Shown: one piece after another, positions 24,894 through 37,689 of the stretch
How the letters are laid out: each line of letters begins with the position of its first letter
How positions within the stretch are numbered: the first letter of the stretch is position 1
Assembly (NCBI GenBank): GCA_036877525.1
Contig: JAZGTH010000005.1
Coordinates: 1,650,001-1,714,000, forward strand
DNA: 64,000 bases
Direction: 5' to 3'
From: Chromobotia macracanthus
Lineage: Eukaryota > Chordata > Actinopteri > Cypriniformes > Botiidae
The notes under the pieces: generated by a model
What the model saw: only the letters and a program-made list of their open reading frames with translations
Told to the model about the DNA's origin: nothing
The model's database searches: none
Made by a program: the position numbers and the translations under genes

Positions 24894-25710
24894 GAATCAA
24901 AATAATGAATACTCCGGTTGTGAATACTCAAAGCATTAATACCCCCAGCACTCCAGTGAAGCCAAATCCAGTCTAGGGATTATGCTTTTCATAAACTGAA
25001 TTATTCTGACTCCAAAAACAGGCACTGGAGACCAAAAACAAAAACACACCAGCGTTGAGTCTGATTGGTTAGGCAGCGTAATGATAAAACACAAACAAGA
25101 AAGCAGATGGTAGTGTTCCTAAAATCACAAACAATGATGTTTGAGTGGAAATGACCTCATTTTGCTCCAGCTCTTGTCCTGACACTAAAATCAAAGGGAA
25201 TATTTGAATCTGAATCGGTTTGCCAGAACAAGACTTTTATGGCATCCTGTCAGAAATGCAGAAATCTTTTAGCCACCATGGAAGCTTCACTTGGAATGCT
25301 CTTTGTGCTGCCAGCATTAGCATTTGCTCAGACTAAAGCAAACACAGCAAAGTCCTCTCCTGAAAACCATGAATGGATTCATTAGCAAATTTTATTGCTC
25401 ACGCAGGATTTCCATAAACATAACTTTATTGAAAATGTCACATCTGACAAAGTGTGGTTTGAAATGCTAAAGTTGTTTAAATCCAGGTCACTCAGACCGT
25501 GAAAGGCACCCAGCCATTTTGGCATTAGTCCCACTGCTTAGCAACATGATTTAAATGCAGCCAATTTTGGCCAAGGACATAATACACTTTGTTTGAAGCT
25601 GTACAATTGTTTAATTTGTGCTGAGATTATGGATACATAGAGATAGAATAAAGGACATCTGGTTTTTAGCTAATTAATTTCTCACAGGATGCAAAAATCT
25701 GTTAATATTT

Positions 25711-25938
25711 GGGGGCAGTTGTGGACTACTGGTTAAAGAGTTGGACTTGTAACTTGTAAGGTTGCCAGTTTGATTCCAATGTCGGCAGGTGACAACTGAG
25801 GTGCCCTTGAGCAAAGCACCTTACCCCTGATTGCGCCCTGGGTGCAGCAGTGCTACCCACTGCTCCAGGTGTGTGTGTGTGTTCACTCCTCACTGGTGAT
25901 AAGTTAAATGCATACCAAAAAGTTTTACTTTCACTTTC
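25711..25938 (+). mobile_element. V-SINE-like element, near full length
   Basis: The tRNA-like head (GTTAAAGAG...GGTTGCCAGTTTGATTCC, with a recognisable B box) is followed by the conserved central block GAGGTGCCCTTGAGCAAAGC and the TTCACTCCTCACTGG...TTAAATGC tail. Same family as the copies at 11.8 and 52.1 kb. Confidence 0.8.
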
Positions 25939-27285
25939 TGTTTAGCCTCTGTACCTTCTTTTTACCAAGAAGCTGTCCAATGACCTGGAGACAAAAACAT
26001 AATAGATCTGTTCCAATCTCTAGTGATTTGCTTAGCTTTCTACTGCCTTCAAGACATGTATCTAAAAGGGAGCGTAAATAAACATAAATTAATTATAATA
26101 AATTACAATTACCGTAACTGTCAACATTTTTAAAACACTTACACACTCACTTTTGATACACTTACGTCATCACAAGGCATCTTAGGGTAATGTTGCCTAT
26201 TCTGGAAGAGCCTTCCTGTGGTGAGTGTACCTATGATGCTTAAATATACTTTTTATGGTAGCTCCACCACACGTTTTAGAGCAGACTTTAAATCTGTAGG
26301 TTAAAGGTTTGTTAAATCTGTTACTGTGGTGTCACAGGAACAGCATCTATAGTGCAATGAATTTAGTTAATATTGTTAATATTATCTGTACTCTAGCTGA
26401 AGACAGTTTTCTGTATATTGACTTAAAGTTCTGAAATACAGACGTCGACTGTCTTTTTCTTGTTTATCTTTCATTTCCATTTGCATAATTCTAATTAGTT
26501 GTTCCTCAAAAACATCAATTTGTTTGTCTCCGGGACTAAAATGCAGAAAGTGGCCCGGCTTTTACTGAACTAATTGCTGCTGACAAATTGGTTTGGTCTG
26601 GCCTAGAATTGTTTTTTAGAATTTGTTGAGACAAATGTGGTATGACAGATTGCTCTGCATCCTGTGAGGTGAATATACTTGATGTTGACAAAAAGACAGC
26701 AATCACACTTTTGTCTCCACTGATTCTTTTGCATTTGGTTTATGTTGCTGTTTATTCTCTGCTAATGGATGATGCACTTTTGAATGAATGTAATATGTGA
26801 GAAGAGCAAACATGTATTTATTATGAATATGTATTGGTAAAGCACTTATTAAAGGCATCCAACAAGGAGAAATAAAAATAAAAACGTTCCTCGTTGCTTT
26901 TTAACAAGTATTGGAGATTAGGCTGAATGTAGTTTAAATCAGCATTATTACCACACTGTAAAAATCAATATCTTTGTTTAGCTTTCCAGTAAAATATCAT
27001 TGTCTCGCTTTCCAGTATAAATTTCCAAAAAATAACCTTGTTAATGTTTAAATATCTTGGATAGATAATCTTTCATAATAGTTTATATTATTAGTGACAT
27101 AGTTACAGTCAGGTGACCATCAGTGTTATTAAATATTATTTTTTATATTTATTTTTGTTCTAACAGTCAGTATTTACCTTTAACCAATTCATGTAATATC
27201 ATTTACCACTTAACGGTAAAATGCTGTAGAACTGCAGAAGCTGGTAATGGGCTGTGGTAAACTGTGTGCTTTTCTCTGTTTGAAG

Positions 27286-27396
27286 GTCACCATCCTTATT
27301 GTTCTGGCTTTGGCCTTTCTGACCTGCATAGTGTTTCTGGTGGTGTGTAAAGCTTTCACTTATGATCACACTTGCCCTGATGGCTTTGTATATAAG
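27286..27396 (+). CDS. nsg2: nsg2 coding exon 3 of 4 (membrane segment)
   Basis: Residues 84-120, starting VTILIVLALAFLTCIVFLVV, a single hydrophobic helix of about 20 residues, then CKAFTYDHTCPDGFVYK. The family is type II, so the part after the helix faces the endosomal lumen. The acceptor TGTTTGAAG ends at 27285; the donor is AAG followed by GTAAGC. The residue after the helix is Cys (VVCKAF), where I recall Tyr in mammalian NSG2. TYDHTCPDGF and the later HCIPASL provide two conserved luminal Cys residues. Confidence 0.94.
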
Positions 27397-29196
27397 GTAA
27401 GCGGTTGCAAGATTTGCTTTCTTTCTGTAAACTACAACAACAGGCCTGTGCTAAATAACACTGTACTTCACCTCGAAAAAACAAGCATTAATTAATTACC
27501 AAGAAGAAACTGTCCTCATCATTTTTCATAATTTAAACAGCACCTGGAATGGTTTTCATTCTGATTGCTTAAATGCACAATATGCAAGATTTTGCCATAA
27601 TATTGTTGTTTGACAGTCATCACAGACCACAATTATTTGTTCAAATGTACTTTTAGTATGATTGTTTTGATAACATAAAACTGTTGCATTATCCCACTAT
27701 TAAAAATAAAGTGACCTATGAGTAGTATGAGTAGTATTAAACATTGTTACTTGTGGCTAATTCATTACAATGAAATAAAAGCACGTGATCAAACAACTTT
27801 ATTTCATTACCACATCCATGAACATGATTTGTGAGTCCCATCGAATTTCCATCAGCAGTGGAACTCCCATCATTCCATGCGTCTTCACAGCATCATCAAG
27901 CTACACTGACCTCATGCGGTAAAATGTACATATTGTGCTTTTAAGGCAGAAAATGCCTACTAAATGCATTTTAAATCTTACAAATAATTAGTTACATGTT
28001 ACATGTTAGTTACATTATTCATTATAATTTAAAATTTGAGTTTTAATATTTGTGTTTTTTGTACACTAATGTAAAAGTTAATAAAGTTTATTTTGGAAAT
28101 AATTACACACTACCCCAGGGCATGATAATGAGAGAATAATAGCCGTGGTAATTGCTGGTTCAGTTTCTCGAAATGCGTGTTTTTGCTGCTTGGTGAGTTT
28201 GGTTTATTAAAATGAGCTAATGCAATATTTCTTACCACCAAGTCTTACCACAACTTATTTGAAGTGTAATCCTCCATGTAATCCTACATGAATATTTTTG
28301 AACGGCCATAACTTGCTATACATGTGATACAAATGTAGTTGTTGATCCTTGGAGTTTTGTGTCAAGTGGTCTTTACTGTGAAAATTCTGTCATCTTTTAT
28401 TTTCTCTCAGCTTGTTACAAAACTGTAAAACTTATTTTCTTCTGTGGAACAAAAAGGTGACTATTTTGAAGAATAACTTGGCGGCTCTGTTAAAAAACAT
28501 CCAAACTGACTAAAAAGGACAACAAAACTGTTATATACACAACTTTCTAGACTATATTTCAAGTCATCTGATGCAATTTGTTAAATTTTGTGAGGTACAA
28601 AGCTAAATTTAGGTTATTCACCTAAAACCCTGATTCACTCAGGATTCATTCCAGCCAACACTCCTTGGCTTGGTAACAAAGTCATATTTATGAACAAACA
28701 AAATATTTGAGTGACATTAATTGTTTTATTTATCCAGTGCTCGTTCCTGTAGCTTAACTTGTAGAGCACTGCATTAGCAGTGCAAAGGTTGTGGGTTCAA
28801 TTTCCAAGGAACGCATGTAGTCATAAAATGTATAGCTTGAATGCTGTGTAAGTCACTTATCTACTTCTTTTAACCATTTTTAGCTTTGAGTTCATAGCCT
28901 GCCAAATGATCAATTACAAACATTTGGTATTAAATTTGAACTGGTAAAATGGTTACAAAAATTAAAAACCTTAACTCAACATAAAATATGAACACAATTT
29001 TATTTTTACAGAGACATGACTTGAATTTGAAAATGAATTTTTATTTGTACAACACTAGAACTTATCTGTTGTAGCTTTTTTATTAAAAAAGCTCTCCATA
29101 ACTTAATTTGCATTAAATGTTGTTTATAAAAAAACCTAAACTATAGAGTATTATAGACAGAGGTCTTAACATTACATTTCCACTTTTTCCCGACAG
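27397..29196 (+). other. nsg2: nsg2 last intron
   Basis: GT-AG intron of 1.8 kb, AT-rich, with a tRNA-Ala-like SINE near its 3' end (28742-28862). No other feature recognised. Confidence 0.8.
28742..28862 (+). mobile_element. tRNA-Ala(AGC)-like SINE
   Basis: A 72-nt tRNA-like head (28742-28813) has a perfect 7-bp acceptor stem (CGTTCCT with AGGAACG), A box TAGCTTAACTTG, anticodon loop TTAGCAG giving AGC (Ala), and B-box-like GGGTTCAATTTCC. The tail AAAATGTATAGCTTGAATGC followed by GTAAGTCACTTA matches the conserved 3' part of a common cyprinid SINE. The tail and stem mismatches argue for a SINE rather than a functional tRNA gene. Confidence 0.7.
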
Positions 29197-29388
29197 CACA
29201 AACATTGTATTCCTGCTTCACTGGAGGCCTACTACACCGCCCAGGATACCAGTAACCGTGGACACTTCTACACCGTCATCAGCCACTACAGCATGGCCAA
29301 GCAGAGCACCTCTCACTCTGTATCCCCCTGGCTTCCTGCTGGCAGTGCCCAAAATGATGTCAAGACTCCCAACACAGACAGCCAATGA
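29197..29388 (+). CDS. nsg2: nsg2 coding exon 4 of 4 (C-terminus)
   Basis: Residues 121-183, beginning HKHCIPASLEAYYTAQD and ending TPNTDSQ, stop TGA at 29386-29388. The acceptor is TTTTTCCCGACAG ending at 29196. The block HFYTVISHYSMAKQST, with SVSPWL after it, is the hallmark of the NSG/calcyon luminal domain. The last 15 or so residues are not conserved with mammals. With the other exons this completes an intact frame with no stop or frameshift, so the gene is likely functional. Confidence 0.94.
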   Translation, partial: HKHCIPASLEAYYTAQDTSNRGHFYTVISHYSMAKQSTSHSVSPWLPAGSAQNDVKTPNTDSQ

Positions 29389-30155
29389 GATTTTTCCTGC
29401 TAATTTTTAAAGTGATATCATTACATCATGCTGTTCCCTAATTTTCCACTGGCTCATATGTTCCTACAATGTTTAATTTGTTAGCTACATAGTCTTCAGA
29501 TTCATTTTTAATGTATATATTTTTTTTTTTGTATTTAATGTAGTTAGGTGACAGTAATCATGTCCAGAGGCATGGTTAAACAGTTTAAAAGGGTTTTGTG
29601 CATTATGTTTGAAACACAAGGAAATACACATACTGTTCACACTCTCAACAACCTACATTTTAGATTAATTTCATGTATACCCAATTATGACATATTACTA
29701 AAATATTGATATAAGCAACAATAGACTGGCATAAAACACATTGTAAATGTACAGAATGATATGGTTCCTACTGAACCTCAATGTTAATAGTCAATGAGAG
29801 CTATTACGCTTGGTGTGTATATTCGTCAGACACTGTGTAATATTCTCACAGTTTCTCAGTGGATGAGCAGAGGTGTTTGGACCTTTGTGACTTGCTTCAG
29901 ATGGTGTCTATGCTTGCATTTAACCAGGGACAAAAAACAGAGACACCGAGATGATTTCTGGAAACGTCTCTGCTGAATTCCTGCCAAAGTTTGATTTTCT
30001 GCTATGTTTGGTAACAGGTCTTCTCTTTTTTCTGCTTTTAAATTTCTTGTGAGAATTTCTTGTGCTGTTGTCAGTTGAGATGTAGCAAAGCCGTGAGGGT
30101 TTTTCATTGTTGTCTTAAAGAATACACAAAGAAAATAAAGATATACAAGATATTC
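29389..30155 (+). other. nsg2: Predicted nsg2 3'UTR
   Basis: Non-coding continuation after the stop with an AATAAA at 30134-30139, which would place cleavage near 30150. Alternative downstream ends cannot be excluded. Confidence 0.55.
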
Positions 30156-32455
30156 AATTGTTGAGTCTTTTAGTTCTCGGCAGGGGTAGAGCCAGTTTTC
30201 TTAACTTATGGATTTTCTTATTTAAGAGCAACACTTTACACTTTATGATGTGGGCATGTCAGAAGTTATTTCGACTGATAGTGCCAATATGTAAACACCA
30301 GATCGCATTAAATAACATCTTATGTAAACAGTCAATGTGACCCTTTTAATCAGAATGATTTTAATCTGAATGTTTGTCTAATGTTTATGGAAGTCAAAGA
30401 AGTGGTCTAATACGATATTGTTGGGTCAAAAGCAACTGCATGAATGTAAAGGTTTGCCACGAAAATGAAAATGTCAACAAAAATATGGGCCACATGCATT
30501 CAGATACAAAGTGAAACCCAATACCAAAAAGTCAATAAGAACTCACTCACGGTTAATGACCAGTTTTTTTTAACAGAGAGATCTTTAAACTTAATTGAAT
30601 GTGTCAGACATAAAATGTGCAGTTCTGTAGGGCCTCAGGAGTTGAGAACCACTAATATAGTGAACCCGGTTATATTTGAGTGTTCAAAGGCTTCTTTGAA
30701 CTTGTTTCATGCCTGATTGGAAATGACGCTGAAGGACATTTGTAAAACCTCATGGGGTTTTAGACATAAGAGGATTCTCTCAAAGTATAAGGTACTAGAT
30801 CAAGCTGTATCTGGAGTGATAGTAAAAAATACAGTCTTTGGATTTCCTTCTCTTTTTGAAAGGCTGTGTGCTTATGTGATCAACGCTGTGGGGGTGGAGG
30901 GCATGTTGGTCAGTTTAACCTAACTAAAGGTACTGGAACCTGGTTTAGTTGGTCTCCTAGCGTGGCCAAGTTTAGCTGGTTTAGCTTCCAGTTTCTCAGC
31001 ATAATCATCAAAACAGACAAACCTAATTATTCACCAGGGTAAATATTATACATACATTTTATTATTAATTATCATTTATTATTATAAAATAATCACATAC
31101 TTACATTAAATAATCAGTATATTAATATGCCTTAGCATGGAGCTCAGGATAAAAAACTGGAGCTCAGGATAATAAACTGAAACCCAAATGATTTCGACAA
31201 ATGTACAGTAAAAAAAAAGTCCATATTTAAAATCCTTTAACAGAACACAGTGATTATGCTGAGGGAAAACACAAGGGTGTTGAAGAGGGACAGAAACAGG
31301 TCAAATGAAATTAAGGTTCAGCAAATTGTAATTTTTCACTGTTGCCATGGAGGCAGCTGAAGAAAGGAGCATTCTTGTCTCACCACAACCTGTGGCGATA
31401 CATTGTGACACGTGTTAAAAAGCACAGTGGAAAACAACACATCAGTATTGTAAGTATAATTATTTTGAACGCTAAACACTGAGTTAATGGAAAACAATCA
31501 AATTACCCACTGTGCAGATCAATCAATTGGTATTTCCAACTCTAAAATGTAATAGGATTGCTCTATATCTTTATTATTAATAGATACTCTGGGTTCAGTG
31601 ACATTTCAACCACTAAATTAGTGTGTAAAGAACATTATGAGATGGTGCTTGCGTTTTGTAGTGGCGATGAATAGGAGCAATGATGCACTTTCTGGCTTCA
31701 AACAGATATCTGTTTTATATCAAGTTGAGCTTTGGTAGGTACATAAGTAATGTGACAGATTTATTTGGATTTACTCAATCTTCTGGTAACATTAAGCCTT
31801 AATAGAATACAAGAATCTGATGAGCAACTCTTTCATTTAAATAAAAAGCTGAATTTGACATTCTATGCCTGTGGCTTAAGAAATGGATTGGTTACCTCAA
31901 GATTTAACAGGAAATCTGTTTGCTTGTGTCTGTGTGTGTTTTCATCTGTGCTACTCTCATCTGAAACCTGCTACCTGGTCACAAGAAGAGTGGTAGCAGG
32001 TTAGTCGTCATAACCAAATATAAAGAGAGGTTTAAACAAAACCTTGCATGGTTTTAACATTTCAGATGTAACCATTATTGTGTAAGAAACCACAAAAGTA
32101 CACACACATTAAACAATTCTAAACACCCTGTTTTGTTTTTTATAAAGATGATTAATCTCATCTAGGAATTGGACTGCCACCAACAGGGTCCTAACAGATT
32201 TCTCACTGGGACATCTGTCTCCTCATTTTAGGCGTGAGTGTAGCTTGGCATTTAAATGAAGCAGAAGATGGTTCAAGATGGTTCATCTAATAACAGCTGG
32301 CTGTTTTAAGACCTCCTAAAAAGCACAGCTTGATCCCAGGAACTAGTAAACTCCAGACCAATCTCAAGTCTATCTTTAATTTAAAAAATAATTGAAAAGT
32401 TCATTCATTTTAATGAAACTCGGTTTTTTGATGCTATGGGAATGTCTGATGAATA
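30156..32455. other. Intergenic, no gene seen
   Basis: AT-rich, unique-looking. A short tandem duplication of GGAGCTCAGGATAA occurs at about 31139-31180. Short open frames resemble no known protein. Confidence 0.4.
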
Positions 32456-32587
32456 AGCTGTATTATGGGAGGTGAAACAGCTATGTTTAGGAGTGTAGCA
32501 CGTCTGGTGAGCTCTCTAGGGTGCTGACTGCATGCATTGTGATCTCTCACTGAGGCTCCATTTAAAGACAATAGGAGACAGAAATCT

Positions 32588-33043
32588 GTGCTCTACAGTT
32601 CAGCGCCAGCAGTTGCTGAAGGGGCATGGTGTTGCAATGACATGCCTTCATCTTTAGTCCTCTATTCTGACTCAGAAGACCTTGTTAGCGTTTTAGAGAC
32701 ATATTCTGCCATCTCCTCTGAGCCCATTGAGGATCCACTCCTGTCTGCTTCAGAGTCTGAAGACCCCACTGCAAACATTTCTGTGGGTGCTGATGTAGAG
32801 CAGCCCTCTTTATCTGTTGCCTTTGAGGTGCTGCTTAAGGTGGTAACTCAAGTTGGCCAAAGTCTAAAAATTGAATGGCCAAATGATGGGAGAAAGCAGC
32901 TCTGTCATCCAAACTGGATGACTGCTTTCTCACTTCAACCTGGGCTCCAGCCCGTTAAGTTTAGAGGACATGAAAGAATCTGTACTCAGTTGTGTGCACA
33001 CCCTCAGTGGTCAATTAAACCTTCATTGTGCGAGCCTGGTTAA
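32588..33043 (+). pseudogene. DIRS gag-like remnant
   Basis: An open stretch of 151 codons rich in Ser, Glu and Asp (YSDSEDLVSVLE, SASESEDPTAN), followed by EVLLKVVTQVGQSLKIEWP, a layout seen in fish DIRS gag proteins where an acidic region precedes a leucine-rich segment with a conserved W. Similarity is by layout rather than strong identity; position before the RNase H remnant supports it. Confidence 0.5.
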
Positions 33044-34099
33044 GGGGTGATGCAGATAGTCAAAGAGATGCTAGCTAGCTATCTCTCCCTCTCATCCATA
33101 TTATCATGAGTGAAACAAAGCACATGGCCTGCTCCATTGGCTGTGTCATTTGTGTGCTGGCATCTGTAACTCAACTTAACTGGGATCAAGGACAGAGATA
33201 AGGCATTCCCCCCAAACACCCTGGTCTTGCCTCTTGTTCTGTTCAGTGATGCAGTCAGTACTGATGTTGACAGATATCGTAGGGCTTAAAGGCAATTAGC
33301 GCCATTCACAGAACTCATCTCTCACTGCAGCCAGATCCTAGAGACATCAGGGTCTCACTCACTTTCTACTCACTCCATCCACATGCAGCAGCAGAAGGCC
33401 AGTTGCATTGCTCAGCCTCCCTTGCAAAAGGTTTGGGTATCTGGGCAGTGGGCACAAAGGGTAATTCTACATTAGGGCCATTATTTTCCTTGAAGTTCTA
33501 ATGCCCATCTAACTCTAGGGGCCAAATCCCTGGCGTGTTCATGTGCGCAACAACATTCCTCATTAGTTCCCCCCAGTGGCCTCAGGTGCAGTTTCTGCAG
33601 CTCCTGCCACCTCTGTTGTTATGGAAAAGGAAATGTTTTGCGCCTTGTCTGTCCCATCTTTATTTTATCCTGTTTGGTCTGCTCCTGCCGGTGTGCCGAC
33701 TCATCAATGATGTGCTCACATCTAAGTTTTGCTGGAACACAGGAAGTTCCTCAAATAAGCTTTTGAGAGTGAAGCATATCGGTATCGTTTTTTCCTTTCA
33801 GCCTAGCTGATAACTGTCCCTGGCACGTGTAGGGTTATATCTTACCACTATAGACAGCATCAAACTTGGACCTCTCTGTTCTCTAGCTTCAGAGGTTACT
33901 AGGCCCCATGGCAGGATCAGCCAACATTACTCACTTGAGGACCAAGCACATGAGGCTGTTCAAGTTCTGACTCAAGAGCAACAGGTTTCATCCATGAAAC
34001 CACTCGTTAAGGGCTGTAAGGTTATGTGCTGTGGGCTCTGTATGATATTTAAGTAGAAAAAACCCAGTTACTCACTGCTTTCCATTTCATGGGCATGCT

Positions 34100-34510
34100 A
34101 TCATTACAAATCTCTCAAAATGGATGCTTCCCTCACAGGCTAGGGAGTGGTTTTCGATGGCTGCCCAGCCCAAGGTTATTGGGAGGGCCCTCATCTGTCT
34201 TGGCACATGAACTGCCTGGAGATGAGGGCTGTGTTATCAGCTTTGAAACACTTCCTCCCAGATCTCAGGTGCCACCACATTAAACAGACAACACTATTGT
34301 GGTGGCCTACATTAGTCGCCAGGGCAGGCTGCATTTGCACCCTCTTTTCAAACTGGTTCAGCAGATACTGCTGTGGGCAGAATCCAGACTGCATTCACTT
34401 AGGCCATTTTACATTCCTGGGCATGCAAACACTGGGGCAGACATCCTGTGGAGACAGGGGCTAAGGCCCAGGGAATGGGAACTCCATCCACAAGTGGTGG
34501 TGTCTATATG
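34100..34510 (+). pseudogene. DIRS RNase H remnant
   Basis: Readable in pieces across frames: GYWEGPHLSWHMNCLEMRAV, LSALKHFLPDLR, VVAYISRQGRLH, LFKLVQQILLWAESRLHSLR and YIPGHANTGADILWRQGLRP. These match the RNase H domain of fish DIRS elements, which ends in an xADxLSR-type motif (here GADILWRQ). A frameshift near 34285-34300 separates the two halves. Confidence 0.8.
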
Positions 34511-34689
34511 GTAGAGGTACAGCTGAATGGAAGTGGATCTGTTCATCTCCAAGGAGATGACCAACTGTGCCCTCTGGTTTATCCTCACTTCTGGTTTATC
34601 CACAATTTCCCCATGTAGCAACCTAGAATACTGTCTCACTTTTGATGGATTCTATGCAACCCTCATCTTCAGTTAGGAATATGGGTGTC

Positions 34690-35709
34690 CTATATGATAG
34701 CAATTTATCATTTTGAAACTACATTCCCAAAGTTTGTAAAACTACATTTTTTATCTTATAAATATCAAAATTGTGACATATGTTCTCTATGTCGAACACA
34801 AAAAGGTTCATTCATGCATTCACACCTTCAAGGCTAGACTGTTGTAATTCCTTGCAGGGTAGTCCTGCAGGTTTAATACAAAAACTTTATTTGGTCCAAA
34901 ATACAGCAACTAGAGTTCTTACCAGAATTAATATATATTCCATATTAGCCTGGTTCTGTCAACTCTGTATTCGCTGCCTATTAGGCATCACATTTACTTT
35001 AAAATCTTATTAATTACCTATAAGGCCTTGAATGGTTTAGCTCCTCAATACCTGAGCAAGTGCCTCTTTCTTTAAAGTCCTTCATGTTCACTGCAATCTA
35101 AAAATTGTAGCCTGTTAATAATATCTAGAATTTAATCAAAATCAAGTGCAGGTAGTAGATCATTTACCGCCCAAACTCTGGAACACTTTTCCCAGTGCTG
35201 TGCAGGAGACAGACCAACTCTGTCAGTTTAAATCTAGATTAAATACTCATCTCTTTAATTTATAATACACATAGTCTTTTGGTTTAATGGCTTAGATCCA
35301 CAAAGGATTGTTAAGTTGCATTAATTAGGTCAACCAGAACTGTGGACAAGTCCCGTAAGAACAGATGTACATTGCATGGCATAGAATGAAATTTAACCTA
35401 CAGTTTTAAATAAATATAAATATGTAAATCATCATTATAAGATTTACTTTTAACCAAAAAGTTACAGACTGCAACTTTAATGTGCCAGAGGAGAACTGGC
35501 CCTACTGGTTGAACCTGGTTTTTCCCAAGGTTTTTTCTCTGTTTATACATCACTGGAATTTTGTTCCTTTGCCACTGTCACTCTGTTGGATTGCTTAGTG
35601 GGAGACTACTGACATTAGCTAAGGAAAGGGTTTGGTAAATTCTGCAAATGTCATTTGTAATATAATATTCCAGCTATGTACAAAGCATAGTATTATAAAA
35701 AATCAAGAG

Positions 35710-35779
<70 letters not shown>

Positions 35780-36000
35780 ACTGTTTTATTTTTTATTTTA
35801 CTTTTTTATTTTTTTAGTCAATTTACTCTTTATTTCAAAGGGACATTTTCAAGTAAAATAGTATTTTAAAATTATTACTGATATACATCTTATGGGAAAA
35901 CTAAAATTTCAATAATACCATGTATTACCATATATTGAATATATATTTTCTATATATTGTATATATAAAAGCGCTATATAAATAGAATAGAATTGAACAA
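34690..36000 (+). mobile_element. L2/CR1-type LINE 3' end
   Basis: The C-terminus of a LINE ORF2 is readable from about 34780 (SMSNTKRFIHAFTPSRLDCC, LQGSPAGLIQKLYLVQNTAT, then in other frames IRCLLGITFTLKSY, YKALNGLAPQYLSKC and LWNTFPSAVQETDQLCQF). It is followed by a 3' tail ending AAAGCGCTATATAAATAGAA near 36000, typical of L2-type LINEs in fish. A (TA)n array sits in the tail. No catalytic RT part is present; the copy is 5'-truncated and frameshifted. Confidence 0.75.
35711..35777. repeat. (TA)n microsatellite
   Basis: About 65 bp of uninterrupted TA dinucleotides inside the LINE tail. Confidence 0.95.
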
Positions 36001-37324
36001 GTGTCTGTCATAGTCTATGTGAAAATTGTAGCATGGAATAACGTACATGGAACAACATCATGTACATAGAAAGTGACAGACTGACAGGTTTATCAGGTTA
36101 AGAACTCTTAAGTTGTCTTGGTGATGTCAGCAGAAAGAAAAATAATTTCAGAGATGGCAAAGTTATTTGCTTTTGATTAGATTTTTTATTTGAATGAATG
36201 TAAATGGTCAATTCAATTTTGGTATTTTGTATGTACTAAATATACACAATGATACAGCAGTGGTGATGCTTTTTTAATATATTTGTTAACATTAGAACAA
36301 TACTGGAACATTTATTTTAACAAAAGGTTGCAGCTAAAATTACTTTACTGCTCTGACAGAAAGGGCAAACCTCACACTACTGTCCTTGAAACCATATTCA
36401 AATGCTATTTCCTTTACCTTTTGAGGCCCAATTTGTGGCTCCCGGTTTCGTCTTCATGGGTCCCAGCAGAGAACACTCATGGCATGTGTGTAATATTGCT
36501 CATCTGTCTGCCTTCCTTCCCCAGGTATTGTGTTCACTTTTGGAACTCCTGTTAAGTTCTTATGTATGCACTTTTCAAAATGAAAGGATAGTTTATTTCT
36601 ATACATAATGTACGTTGTTTCTGAATGGACGTTTTGAAGACTAAAGTCTGCTTTTTATAGAAATGCTTAAAACATTTTGAGGATTGATCATTTAACAGGG
36701 CTTACAAAAAACATTGGAGTATTAGATAAGATACCGTAAATATCTTCATAGCACTCTAAACCTATTACAAAACTTAATGAGCTGCCAACCTAGACAGCAC
36801 AGACCGCAAAGTATTCATTAAAAATCCCCATCACATTAAAATTGAATGTATTAGCCATTAAAACTTTTTGTTTGTGTGGTATATGTTTTCTCATCATTAG
36901 AGTATTTTGCTTAGCAACACGCTAATGACGCTAATAACTTTATTGGATTTAAATGTGAGCATGAGTTTTGGAGTGCAATCTTTGTGATGTGTGTGAATGA
37001 CCATAAAGAGAGTTGCATGTAATGTGTTCCAAAAAAATCACTTAAGGTTGCACAATGGTTAGGATGTTGTCTTAGAAGGTAGCTGCCTTTGTAGGCAGTA
37101 GACAGTGTGGCAGTTCAATGGAACTGAACTTAAGTCTGAGCCAATGCTGCTAAAGCTCTTCACAAATTAGTTAAACGGCAAGCAAGCAATAGCCTTCACC
37201 CTGTTTACTGTATAGCTATAAAGTATACTTTGTCTTTTTACATGATGTTGTAATAGTGCAGTTTTTTGTATGCTTTTCACCAGATTTAGTTAAATTAGTA
37301 TGTTTTCATGTCACTGTATATTCT
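36001..37324. other. Intergenic, no gene seen
   Basis: Unique-looking sequence between two retrotransposon blocks. Open frames near 36283-36608 show no recognisable domain. Confidence 0.4.
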
Positions 37325-37689
37325 ATACAGAATGTTCCCCTTCAGTCAGTCTCGTTCAATGTTATGTGAATGTACTGACATATGGGGTCTCGCTTGAGAG
37401 CCCTATCACCTTCGAGTGCTAGAAAAAACGTGCCAATGAACATTGGGCAAAGGAGTTGCGGGCCAAGTCACACCTACCCAGAAACGGGTGTATAAGGCTG
37501 GCCGCAGCTCACTTTCATTCAGATTCTTGCTTTAGAACCGAGTGTGTGCATCTCGCATTCACTCCGCCTCATTTCCAGAGTATCCCCAGCATTCTGCCAT
37601 GATTTACTATGGCACTTCAGCAGTTCTTGCTCTGGCTGTTCGGCAGTTCCCCTGCTTAACTCGGCAGACCGGGCTTCACAAAAGAGCAA

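Larger units (their letters stand above)
11688..27285 (+). other. nsg2: nsg2 large intron (15.6 kb)
   Basis: GT-AG intron rich in transposons, with a V-SINE-like copy, the 16.48-19.79 kb DIRS-like element, a hAT-like MITE, LINE tails and a CA microsatellite annotated separately. The remainder (for example 12.0-15.1 and 19.8-23.1 kb) is AT-rich with scattered meaningless open frames; I see no gene nested in it. Confidence 0.75.
32460..34680 (+). mobile_element. Decayed DIRS-type retrotransposon
   Basis: Ordered remnants of a DIRS element: a gag-like acidic segment (32588-33043), scattered RT C-terminal traces near 33880-34000 (LLGPMAGSANITHLRTKHMR read across the frame) and an RNase H domain (34100-34500). 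RT catalytic motifs and the tyrosine recombinase are not visible. Stops and frameshifts are frequent and divergence is higher than in the DIRS copy at 37.3-42.3 kb, so this is an older insertion. Confidence 0.7.

Noticed and set aside
28742..28813. Functional tRNA-Ala gene
   Set aside because: A SINE-type tail is fused directly to the head and the T-arm is mismatched.
36283..36608. Two overlapping frames of 90 and 68 codons
   Set aside because: Different frames over the same stretch, no recognisable domain, no splice context.
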